Shown here one piece after another: positions 1 through 10,964 of a stretch of 60,000 nucleotides of DNA. Position 1 is the first letter of the stretch; each line of letters starts with the position of its first letter. The translations under genes and the position numbers were made by a program. The notes beneath the pieces were generated by a model that saw only the letters and a list, made by a program, of their open reading frames with translations, searched no databases and was not told the DNA's origin. The stretch is from Adiantum capillus-veneris. Its lineage: Eukaryota > Streptophyta > Polypodiopsida > Polypodiales > Pteridaceae. The DNA lies in NCBI GenBank assembly GCA_014529385.2, contig CM043942.1:3268501-3328500 (forward strand), read 5' to 3'.

Positions 1-113
1 GTTATATTATTTGGCTTCAAAAGGCCAAATTTACATATGAGGCCATTAAACTGAGACAATTTGTGTGAATCGAATCCAATGTCTGGATACAAAATAAAAT
101 GAGGTAAAGGGGA

Positions 114-193
114 AGACTAAAGGCAGCCTGGCTCTGATCTGTCGCTTGTGAGGAGACTAAAGGCGGCCTGGCTCTGATCTGTCGCTTGCCTCG
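114..193. repeat. 40-bp tandem duplication
   Basis: A unit beginning AGACTAAAGGC at 114 recurs at 154, with both copies running through GGCTCTGATCTGTCGCTTG. The copies differ at very few bases, so this is a recent local duplication. No function is evident. Confidence 0.85.
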
Positions 194-794
194 CAGCCTC
201 CTTCACTTGCTAGCTTCTTCCAAGGCGTGATGAGAGAGAGAGAGAGAGCGCCACTCCTTCATGCCGCATGCTTGCACTCGCAGGTAGTGAGGTACCATGC
301 ATCGTGCCAGTGCCTTTGTCTGCGTAGTCTTAGTGTGGTGCCTCTATCCTGCACCATTTTGGGCACCACTCGCCGCCAACGGCAGTGTTGTTGTACTGCC
401 ATACTCACAACCCCATCTTTAAACTCCTTCCACGAGGACGGTTTCACGCTAACATAAGGTGAGCTTCCATCATTGTTGTTGGCAACCCTGTTCTATCCCT
501 GGCTGCATGTAATTCGATGAGAGAGAGTCCGTTGACTCAGTTTGGTAGCCCGGAAAATATTTTAGAGAGAGTTGATGTAGTGGGTAACGAGGACATGAAT
601 CCCTTGGCCTTCGGTGCTAGCTGTCGAGTCAGGTGACGAGGAGGACAATATCTGCATGGCATAGCACAGTGGAAAGTGGCTATATTGCTAAGAGGTTGAT
701 GGTGTTGGAAGAGGTGGAAGGAAAGCCCAAATTATGGGTTGAGGAAGGCCGTCAAGGGGGCTTGGTGGGGTGTGTTCTTTGGCATCTCAAAGGC

Positions 795-918
795 AGGGGC
801 TTGATGGACTAAGCAAGCCCGCTAGCTGCGAGGAAAGCATCTCCAAGAGATTGGGTAGGGGCTTGATGGACTAAGCAAGCCCGCTAGCTGCGAGGAAAGC
901 ATCTACAAGAGATTGGGT
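795..918. repeat. 62-bp tandem duplication
   Basis: Two head-to-tail copies begin AGGGGCTTGATGGACTAAGC at 795 and at 857, and differ at only one or two bases. No coding content is evident. Confidence 0.85.
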
Positions 919-2182
919 GGGGTCTGCAGGAGTTTTTCAGTGGGGAAAAACAAGGACGCACGGTTAGCTACGGAGGGAGGAGAGTGCAGATAACTGCCAG
1001 CAACTGCATGCGAGTGGGGCGGGTGGTTCAAGTGTTCACGGTTGATAGCCATGCAAAGGACTACAAAGGGCTGACAGATGCTACAGTGTGAGTGAGAGTG
1101 TGAGAGAGGATGGCGGCTGTGTAGTGGTTGTGAGCTAGAGAGAAGTTGGCTCGCACCAGTTCGTCCACTGCATGTGAGTGGGCTACAATGCATGGATGCC
1201 TTCAGTGACACGCACATGCCTATGGCTGCATGGTGTGCATCCAACTACACACACATTTGGTTGTGCCCGATTGTAGAAGAGTGGTTTAGCAGAGAGCTTT
1301 CAATATCTAAGTGCGTGTGTTTGCTAGTTGATGAAAAGGAAAGAGAGATAGGCTGAGTTTGCTCGTCGTTAAGTGACCGTAGCTGCAAATGCTATGCATG
1401 GCCACTGACAATGTCACGGTCACTTCATATAATAACGTCAGAGACCAAGGCCAAGCTATTGCCATTGTGGACTCGTGCCAGCACAGAACCCTCTATCGGT
1501 CTTTGGGCTGACATCTCCATCCAATGCCTTGAACAATGGGCAGCAGTCATAGCAAGAAAATTGTCGAGCATTGTTGTTGTCGTCTCTGGCTGTGGTGACC
1601 ACGGCAACAAGCTGGGCCTCTTGAACGTTGGCGATGACACTGATGCACGCAGATGACAATAAGTTAGTGGATGAAATTAAAATTTAACCTTGCTGCTAGG
1701 TGGTTCCCACCATACGGTCACGTCTAATCTGTCGCATTGGGCACAACTGTGCGAGGTAGTTCCTACTACAATGGACAATTTTTTTAAGATTCCTCTACTC
1801 CTTTTACAACTCCTTTACTCCTTATTGTCATAATCTTACCTATTAGTAATCGATCGATCATGATTATTCATGGGCAAGATACTCTAATTGCAACCGCATA
1901 TGCACTAATTACTTAATCATAGTATTCGATTGATTTGAGTTTTTCTTAGTATGCATCTACTAAAATCAGCTAATTCCTCTATTATGTAGTGCAAAGTGCT
2001 GTATTTAGATATGAATTGATCACAAATTGATTAGGTATAGACCAACCAAAGCATAAATATATGTGACAAAGAAAGAGGACATAATCATTTAAATGTTGAA
2101 TGAAAAAACAGAAGTGACAACACTTAGCTTTGATAGTATTTTCCATATCCGTAGTCATTGCATAACCACGAGCGTAGCCACA

Positions 2183-2194
2183 GCTCTGATACCA
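2183..2194 (-). other. Possible primer-binding site of a lost LTR element
   Basis: The minus strand reads TGGTATCAGAGC, the 12-base tail complementary to initiator methionine tRNA that plant LTR retrotransposons use as primer-binding site. No clear LTR end abuts it, so it is at best a relic and could be chance. Confidence 0.3.
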
Positions 2195-2668
2195 CTACTA
2201 CAGATGGATACGTGGCTGCCCTACAAAATACCTAAAACAACATAGTGTTCCTTGAAGGAACAAAGGGCATAGCTTGGAATTTGGAGACTAAAGTTCTGAC
2301 ATGAAATATCATCATCGATATGTACACCAGAATCATGTTCTTTCCCTCTCATTATCTACAGACATTCAAGGAGGCATTCATGACAGGGTACTTTGACATG
2401 GACTCCAGCATCTTCAACCCTCTAACATAGGATCTTCCACCTTGCCACAATGCTTACCAAAGTGCAAACACGGATAATCCTTTCAAAGGTCTAGTAGTCC
2501 AAGCAGATATAGTGGCAAGGGAAAAAAAAAATAGAAGCATCACCAAGACCCTAGAGAAGAGGACCTTTGACTATCAAAGACAAAGTACAACTCAACCTAA
2601 AGACCAAGTGCTGATCAAGTTGAAGACAAAGCTTGCACAAGGATGTGAAATGGCTAGGAAGGGTGGAA

Positions 2669-3541
2669 TGTTAGTAGATGGATAAGATGGGCACCCTGCT
2701 AGTCGGCCACCTCATCATAAAGTTGCCAATTTTGTACTCCCATTGTTTTTCCAAGAAAAACCTTGTAAATGAGAGGAACTCTAATTTTTAGCCTAGTGAT
2801 TATTGAGTCCAACTCTTGTAGAATTGAGTTCTAATGATTCATTCTGAGTCTTAGTCCTGTAATCCGGTCACTGGACAAAAGAAGCCATAGGTATAAGCCT
2901 AATTTTGTAAGTTTGAATGAAACATTTATCATTATCAAAGGTTTTTGGAGGTTTTTGAGCATACAACTGAGAGCGACTCTCAAGAAACTTGTAATCCATT
3001 TTTCTTGAGATCTGGTGATCAATGTTTTAAACAATTGCATTGTGTCCTTTGTCATGCTCTTTAACTTAGGTATAACCATTCTCAATTTGGTTGTGATTTG
3101 TGACTACGCATCGACAAACTAAATCTGCTATTTTGAGTGTGTAGATGGTTGTTTTTGACATTTCGACCATATGAGAGTGGTTCTAGACCATAGGGCAACC
3201 TTTCTGGATATTTTTGTTGCATTTTTCAGGACCTTGATCATGATGGATCTTGATTTTGGTACCTTGTCAGATTGTGACTAGACTTGGTAGGATAGTGCCC
3301 CTAGACGTCTTAGACATCCTCCTAAAATAATGTTCCATTTTGACTTTTTTTGAGTTCCAAAATGGCATGATGACAAAGAGCAGTGAGACAAGACATCTGG
3401 CCTCATTCTATGGGTTCACTTCTTGAGATTGACACCCTCAAAGAGTCTCCGTGTCTCATCCGATTTTATTCCCTGATTATTGACATTAAGTTAGTGCCAG
3501 TTAGCTATGTTGCAGACATGTGTTGTGGTAACCCACTAATA
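2669..3541 (+). repeat. Diverged LTR (copy A)
   Basis: This stretch aligns along its length with 5976-6848. Shared blocks include TTTTGGTACCTTGT, AAAATGGCATGAT, TTCACTTCTTGAGATT and TATTGACATTA in the same order and spacing. It starts TGTTAG directly after a purine-rich run (AGGAAGGGTGGAA), as an LTR behind a polypurine tract would. By eye identity to the other copy is roughly two thirds to three quarters, so the insertion is old. Confidence 0.7.
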
Positions 3542-5975
3542 GAAGGTTAGGGTAGTTTCCTCTCAATGGAAGCCAATTCCAAAAATGATGGATACAAAAA
3601 TCTGGCACAAATTGATGTCCTCTCCTATACAATGCATGATTACTCTCTCAGAGTTGTTGAAAATTAGATCACATATATGGGGAGAAGTGGACAAAAATCT
3701 AGAGAAGATGGGATTTTTAAAAATTCCTCTCCAAGACATTCCTTTAGATGAACAAATGGGTAAGACAACACTAGAAAAACATTCCCTTAGATGAAGAAAA
3801 AAAATCAGCCAAGGGTTAGTAAGCCCATCAAAGTCAAAGATCCAATTTGGATAACCAATCACAAGTTTAGCCTCAAAACCAAAGGTAATAGGGTGGGTAG
3901 AATCACATGAGTCAATCATTGCTCACGAGGTTACTTGCAAAGGGACACTAATGTTTGGTCCAAAAATCCTAAAGTCATAGCCTGGATCTACTCACCTCAA
4001 GAAAACATTTTCTACAACAAAAAAATCCAAGCCATCAACGGAACACCAACACCTCAATTGGGAGGAACAACAATACAAAAGGCAAAAGAAAATCCCTTCA
4101 AAGAAACAAGTAATGCGACAATTATGGGTATCAAAGTCAAACTTCTACCAATCTACCCAACAAAGATATGTGAAGCAACAAAGGATTTCAGTCAAGCTAC
4201 TCAAAGCACGAGGATTTTATTAACGTAAATCTCAAGTATGGTTACCAAAAGTAGTGTCTAAACCTGGAACAAGTAAGATTGATCATGTAGCAGAAGGATT
4301 TAACAAAAGGCAAGCAATCACAACCAAGGGTGATAGAACCTTTAGATGGATACCTCGTCTTCTACTACAGAAGCAATGATTTTACAATAGTAATAATTAG
4401 ATATGGATATCAAAGCCTAGTGTCCATCAAGTCATCAAGAAAAATGGGCAAATGAAAACAATGGTCGCATGGAGACCACAAACAAGGTGGGTTCCAAAAT
4501 TTCTATTGTAAATTCAATCATAGAGGACCCACAAACATCTACAACTGCTTCTCATGGGAGATAAAGCAAAGGCTCCATTAGTCCCTACTACAATAGTAGA
4601 GCTTGTTTTCACAAAGTAGTATCAACATATGGCAAATAACTAAAGAGAAGCAAAATTATGCCAACCTACTGGACAAAATGGTGGCATCCAAAGACCAAAA
4701 CAATGAAAGAGGCCTAAACCTCAAGAACCTATGGAATTGGGTTTCTGTCCTTGAATGCTACGTCCAAGTTGCCATTAAAAGTACATGGCATAAGAGTCAC
4801 ATCTGGGTAGCTAAGGCACTAAATGAGCGAGGCATTAGTCCCAAAGCTTCTAGTAATATTCTTTGTGGTCTAAGAGCCTTAGATATTCTTATTATTGCTC
4901 AAGCTGGAATGCTCAAGCTAGAATGCTCAAGATGGAAGAGTTGGGCATAATTACATTGTGCCACTCATGCTAGTATAGGTGAGCGTAAGAGTCAAAGTCT
5001 ATGGATTAAGTCTGATGGAGTGAAGGAGGAAGCCCAAAAGACACTCATGCATTGAGCACATTGAGGGTACGAGTGGAAAGATTCTATATCAAAAACCCTT
5101 CTTGGAAATGCGGAAGATATTGCAACATCGTTTTATCTCTAATGTACTACATTTGTTCCTTGAAACACCCATCAACTCCACCTTTCACATTGCATGCTTT
5201 TGTTTGACAAATTTCTCGTATGCATATAGAGTGTCCCATAATTTACATTTGCATTAGACACTCTTCTTTGTTTCTCCCAAGCACTCACCTTGCATGAACA
5301 TGTACTTCAAGTTTGATTGCTCAAGTTCAATAAGAGAGTATATCAAAGGTATTTTTTTCCCATTAGGTTTTTTTCCTTTGGTCATCCAGGTTTTAGACCC
5401 TAACCTAGAAACACTCATCACTATCCTCTTGTATATATTCCTTCTACATCAGCATTAAGGAAACTACTACCCATATCAATCATCAAATAATCAAAGAAAC
5501 ATGTATTGGTCTCACCTATGTTGACAAGAGTAACTCTTGTCTTCAAGACAACCACAAAACTCCAAAAGAAAATGGCAAGTCAAATAATGGCATACAGAAA
5601 CAACTAACAAGAAATAAGAGAGCCATCAAGAACAGTCATAAGGAGCTCACACAATGCTTCAAAGTTGGCGGAATATTGTAGAGGACTTGCATTGCCATGA
5701 AACCTGAGGGCAAGATCCGTCATAAAGTTAACGACCCAAAGAGTCTTAGTTCCCAAATGCGCAAGCACCACCAATAGAAATCTTCACTATCCAAAATGGT
5801 AACGAAAAGGAGAATGCACAACAAAATGAAATTACCCCATCAATAGAAGCCCAAATCCATATCAACTAGAACATAATAGATTTAAACCACTCAAGGAAGG
5901 CGGAATATCATTAACCACAAAGAAATTTCAAAGCTAAGGACCAACCTTAAAGACAAACTGTAGGAAGTGTGGGAG
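3542..5975 (+). mobile_element. Decayed internal region of an LTR element, probably copia-type
   Basis: Lies between the two diverged LTR copies. No intact reading frame remains. Translated pieces around 4230-4510 contain repeated tryptophan-proline motifs (VWLPK, RWIPR, RWVPK) reminiscent of the segment between gag and integrase in plant Ty1/copia elements; that is the only hint of family. No primer-binding site is recognisable after copy A. I cannot place protease, integrase or reverse transcriptase. Confidence 0.4.
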
Positions 5976-6848
5976 TGTTTGGCCAATTTAGCATACGAAC
6001 GTCCACCTAGTCGCAGACACCATAATTTTAATAAAGTTGTACTATGTTATTTTTTTGAGCTAGTGTAGCTATGCCATGTGTAAATGTGATTCCAGAGTAG
6101 TAAGTCGATTCCATAAGTTGTAGTTATTTCATGATATTTGTAAAGGCCATGTGAGTCATTGGCCATTTACAAAGCCCTAGGTATAAAATACAATAACCTT
6201 CGTATGAAAAGGAGGCTTATCTTTTGGAAGAAGGAAGCTTTGTGTATGTATGCTCAAGCAGCCAAGCAAGTCCAACTTTTAATCAATTTATCTCATGATT
6301 GGGTAATCCTATTTCAATTTGGGAAAGTGCATTGTGTTCCTCTTCTCTTGCTCTTTCATTCAAGTGTAAGCATTTCAAGTTCTATCACGGTTTGTGACTT
6401 CATGTTTGTGAGACTAATCTTTAGTTTTAAGTGCTTAAATCACTATTTTTTGATAGTTTGACCGTAGGAGAGTGTTATTAGACCCTAGGGAGACCTATTT
6501 AGGTTGTTTTATTGTAGTTTTTGTGACCCGGTACATGATGGATCACAATTTTGGTACCTTGTTAGATCTCAATCAGACTTTGTAGACATGTCCCCTTAGA
6601 CCTAATATAGCCTTCCCTAAGTTTTGTGATGATCCAAGTCCTTTTAGTCATTAAAATGGCATGATAACCAAGAGTGATAATTTTCTTGTTGAGTTGATGT
6701 GTTTGCTTGTTAGATTCACTTCTTGAGATTAAAAACCTCAAAGATTCTTTGTGCCCCATCTCGGTCACTTACCTTGAGTATTGACATTAGTATGTTAGTG
6801 CAAGATAGCTATCCTACAAACGTCCATTGTTGCAGCGATCCGCTAACA
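5976..6848 (+). repeat. Diverged LTR (copy B)
   Basis: Homologue of the LTR at 2669-3541. It begins TGTTTGG after a purine-rich run (TAGGAAGTGTGGGAG) and ends CTAACA, giving near-matching inverted ends to the TGTTAG start of copy A. Divergence from copy A implies an old insertion. Confidence 0.7.
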
Positions 6849-9843
6849 ACCATCATGCTTCAAAGATCATAGATCTCCCAAAAATACCTTATCTCTAAGT
6901 TTATATACACATGGATTCCAATCCTTTCTACAACAAAATTGAATCAGTGAGCCCTTAGCCTATTGCTTACTAGGAAATTGGAACTCAAATGAGCCCAATA
7001 GCCTATACAATAATCATAGAATAATGTAGTACACATTGATTGCATATCTCTTGCTTGTGCATAATTGGTCATGTGTTAGTGACTACTAACACACACATTT
7101 TTTTGGACTTGGGTGAGGATAGCCTAAGAGTGCTTGTATCTTGATTATTAAATTTAGAGGTGCTCCAAAAATTCAATTTTAACGGATTTAAAGAAGAAGT
7201 GAACTTCTATTTGTAGCCATGACAACATCTGCCATATCACATTTTCTGCTTCAATTCGGTTACAAGTTGATTTAATGGAAACTTCCATGCCAATTTTATT
7301 CCGAGAATATGCTTACAAAATATAGGTAAATCATTGGTGAAGCCTACATGTCTCAAGGTTACACAGTGCGGATCACTTATCACATCTCATGAGACGAGAC
7401 AAATCCAAGACTATAATTTCAATCCTGGGAAGCAAGTGACTCAACTAGGGCATGGAGGCATGCCAAGAGGTTTCCAATCTCTTATCTGAACACAATATAC
7501 TCCAATGAAACTTTCTATGCACACTTGAACTACAAAAAATCTAGTTTTTATGTCTTCGATCCAATCACACATCCACATGAAAAAGCAATAGGAATCCAAA
7601 TTCAAACAACCCCAAAGTTAGTAGACATCATCCATGCATGGTCAAAAACACATCTAGTTTTTCACACCTAAAATCTACTCATAAAAATTTTGCATTTCTT
7701 AAAAGCAACATAATTGCAGGTCATCAAGTATAATGTCGGACAAGACTTCTAGGTTCTCCAAACTACTGGGAATCTAATGCAACTCATAGAATCTCAAAAC
7801 AACACTTGGATAATGAGACATGTCACCTGGAAGGTTGTAGAAACCAACACTTGAATCTATCAAAATGCTTGTAAAGTAGATATCTATGCATAGAGCTCAA
7901 TGAAACTAACGGTGCTCTTGGAATTTTGATACAATGATCGTGTGGTGTGGTGCAAAGAGATAAAAACACAGTCAAAAGAGAAAGCACATGATGTTTAAAG
8001 AAAACCTTATATGTTCAATTTTTATTAATAATAATCCTTCAAAATTTACAAAAGTTTCTTTTTGTACCTTGGCTCCGAGTTCTATTTACAAGGGTTATAT
8101 TTATGTCAAGAATAGCATAGATTATAACTTGAGAGCTCATAATCATGAATTCTTCATGATTTCATAGTGAACAAAGGGCTAGTTGTTTCAAGATAGATAA
8201 TTACAAACATTTACCATGACAAGTGCTAGAAAATATTCTTGAGCATCTCTTCTTTTAGTGCTAGCATATGTTGCTATTGGAATCTTCCAACACTCCCCCC
8301 TCCTATTTCATGTCATCCTCAACATGAGTCAATGCGGAGGTGGTGGTCAAATTGCAGGTTGATGTTGCATAAAGCAACTTGTTGTCCACTTGAGTCCTTC
8401 TTTGTATTCCTTAGCTAGTTGGGAATATTCTTGGGTACGTGTTTGATTGGTCGATATCCATTGCATGGTAACTCACAAATCTTGCTCCAAGGTCATTGAC
8501 CTCAGGAAGAAAATGGTTGTGTCCAATGTGAAGAATCCTATATAAAAAGCCTCTTCAAAAGTGCTCATGAAGTATGGAGGCATAAACATCAAGCATGCAA
8601 AGAAACCATGCAAGATTTGTTCATCAGACTGATTGCTAATATCATTCCTTTATTCCCCTTTGAGAAGGACATCCATGGAGTCTCTAAAATCCACGCTTTA
8701 TGGTATATAATGATGCAGGTTGCCAACATTTGACATAGCTTATAGAGCATTTGGCAAGATAGATTTGGAAAATTTTCATATTCCTTTACTATTGTGGTGA
8801 GCGCACATAGCATATACTTGTCATCTAGCCTTTCATTGTCGTTCGGACTTGGAAACAATGGGTACTTTAGCCAATTGCAGTGTCACCTTTGCACCATCTC
8901 AAGATGGATCTAGGTTCTGACTTGAGGCCCCGAGAAAAATGTGACATCTTGGGTTCTTGCATCAATTAGATCATCCATATAGGATGCTTGTCAAGCCACA
9001 CCATCCTCCATTTTGGTTGTCAATCACTGGACTAAGCTTCATACATTTCTTGCTTCATTTTGGTTGTTGATCACATTTCTTGCCCTATGGCTTCTTTGCA
9101 GCAAAGGAACTTGTATCTAATCAATGGGAGTGTTAGCGATCTAGTATACCAATATTCAGATTGAAGTAGTTGTATATTGATTGAATGTAAAACTCTAACC
9201 TCTCGTTCCTTGGATCTTTTTCAATGTGTCTCTTCTATTGTGATAATGCATTCTTGCAGCTCAAGTGATTGCCACATCTAATTTCCTCTTCCAAGTATTG
9301 AATCTAGTCATTCTGGATGGGTGCTTTAAACAACTTTTTAGAAACTCCGATAACCTGGTATGCAATTCTGGTCAGTATCTCTGGAGCACCAAGATATGTC
9401 AGCTTTGTGTGCTTCTTCTCTTGGTTAGGAGCTCCACAATATACCGGACATGATTGATCAGTTTGCTGGTAGGTCCATGTATAGGTTGTAGCTATCATAT
9501 GCTTAGGTGTTGTGTATCAACCTGGACTCCTATCATCAATGAGGAAGGACTCCAACATGAACATTCTAATTGGTAGCTTAGTTTCTTGCAAACCATATCT
9601 CGAGGGGTTCACTAAAAAATATGTTCGCGAGTTCAGCAAAAAGGGGTTAATTTATATACCCTCCCATAAGTTTATGGACATCTAACACATGAAATCAACT
9701 CACCAAAAAAAACCATAAATCATATATAAACAGCTCGGTCAACTCTCGACGTCATATGGTACTCCCCCTTGGTGGCACCCCTGCACGCGCAGGTAGACCC
9801 GATTATGGAATATTTGATAATTTGCATTCACGAAGTGATATCG
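6849..9843. other. Unassigned AT-rich stretch, no supported gene
   Basis: No frame shows recognisable protein domains. The only structured piece is an LTR-like segment near 7925-8292. The end of the stretch (from about 9756) already resembles the tail of the tandem unit that follows, through the words GCGCAGGTAGA and GGAGACCTA. Confidence 0.5.
7925..8292 (-). repeat. Possible minus-strand LTR with polypurine tract
   Basis: On the minus strand a run of purines (AGGAGGGGGGAG, 8293-8304) is followed by TGTTGGAAGATTCC, the usual arrangement of a polypurine tract and 3' LTR start in plant copia elements. The far end near 7925 is uncertain. No partner LTR or coding region was found, so this rests on one junction only. 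Confidence 0.35.
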
Positions 9844-10312
9844 GAGACCTAAAAACATTTATTATCAAGTTTAGTCAATTTTCTAGTTGTATAAGTGTGT
9901 TTTCTCATCCGATGAATCTATATAGTGGTTCTCCAAGGAGCCTAGGGTCCAAACATTTGACTCAGTGCAGTGGCCAGCAAGCTGTTTTTTTACCATAACT
10001 CTTAGTTTGTGTGTGATTTTAATGTGAAACCCGAGAGAGAAAATGTTCTCAATGATGTGTTTTATATGTGGTTTAAAGGGTTTGAAATGATTCGTAACGG
10101 TTTGTGAGTTCACAGTGTTCCTACAGCCTACGTGACGTGAAACAAAAAGCACTTTTTATGTGCACACGTGACCATAAACACATCGTGTGCATAAGTCAGC
10201 GTGCTAAACATGGTGAAATAAGCATGGAGCAACTTGATACACACTTGTAAAGTCCATACATGCACTCGTATACGAAAAGAAATCATCAAGAGGATAACTA
10301 CTCAAAAAAACG

Positions 10313-10357
<45 letters not shown>

Positions 10358-10499
10358 GTCTCTGGAGTTTAGATCTTCTTACCGTGCTTTAGGATTGATT
10401 AGGTTTTTCAAGAGGCTTCTCCCTTTGCTACAAGAGAGCGATGATGTGAGCTATGTAGAGGTTTTCACTACGTAAGCCGTCGAAGCGTGCAGGTAGATG
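9844..10499. repeat. Tandem unit A (about 656 bp)
   Basis: Begins GAGACCTAAAAACATTTA and runs to the next occurrence of the same words at 10500. It contains blocks shared with units B and C: the word TGACTCAGTGCAGTGGCCAG, the word ACATGGTGAAATAAGCATGG, an (AG)n tract at 10316-10352 and a 40-codon open frame. It is the only uninterrupted unit. Confidence 0.9.
10353..10475 (+). CDS. Conserved 40-codon small open frame in tandem unit A
   Basis: Starts with two ATG codons directly after the (AG)n tract and ends TAA. The peptide includes EFRSSYRALGLIR, KRLLPLLQE and DDVSYVEVF. The frame is also open, at the same length, in unit B (27581-27703) with only a few residue changes, and is broken by a deletion in unit C. 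The AG-rich tract plus ATG resembles a plant 5' leader, so the unit may be a duplicated promoter and first exon of a host gene. I do not recognise the protein, and a non-coding explanation remains possible. Confidence 0.4.
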
Positions 10500-10764
10500 G
10501 AGACCTAAAAACATTTATCATCAAGTTTAGTCAATTTTTCTAGTTGTCTTATTGGGTTTCTCACCCGATGAATCTATTTAGTGGTTCTCCAAGGAGCCTA
10601 GGGTCCAAAAATTTGACTCAATGCAGTGGCCAGCAAGCTTTTTTTTAAACCATGACTCTTAGTTTGTGCATGATTTTCACGTGAAACCCAAGAGGGAAAA
10701 TGTTCTCAATGATGTGTTTTGTCTATGGTTTACAGGGTTTGAGATGATTCATAACAGTTTGTGA
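10500..10764. repeat. Tandem unit B, left part
   Basis: Same sequence as the first about 265 bases of unit A. It stops at ...CAGTTTGTGA (10764), where the TIR transposon begins. The rest of the unit resumes at 27361 with TTTCACAGTG. Joining the two gives GTTTGTGATTTCACAG, exactly as in the neighbouring copy near 27990. Confidence 0.92.
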
Positions 10765-10797
10765 CATTAGGAAATTTCGGAGGCCATTTGGAGGGCC
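10765..10797 (+). repeat. Left terminal inverted repeat
   Basis: Begins CATTAGGAAATTTCGGAGGC and continues to GGGCC. It matches the reverse complement of 27328-27360 at 31 of 33 positions. Similarity stops abruptly after this point. Confidence 0.9.
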
Positions 10798-10964
10798 TTC
10801 TAAGAAAATGTATTTTTTGCACTCTCTCTCTAGAAAAAATGGCAAATAAAAGAGCTGGGTCTTTCATAGTAAAACTTCAAAAAGTGTACTTTAAGTAGAT
10901 TCCTTACTCTTCTAAACATTCGTTCGTAGTGATTGAGGGATAATCCTCTTTTCAGTTGCATTGA

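Larger units (their letters stand above)
1..2182. other. Intergenic stretch, no supported gene
   Basis: I see no reading frame here with recognisable domains or coding character; the short open frames overlap on both strands and look accidental. The stretch holds two short direct tandem duplications (listed separately), a short GA tract near 230-248 and AT-rich DNA after about 1680. Confidence 0.6.

Noticed and set aside
227-1659. Several short open frames in the first 2 kb
   Set aside because: Overlapping on opposite strands, no recognisable motif, no splice context; probably chance.
8589-8858. Minus-strand open frame as a copia coding region
   Set aside because: No copia motif could be recognised in it, despite its position near a possible LTR.
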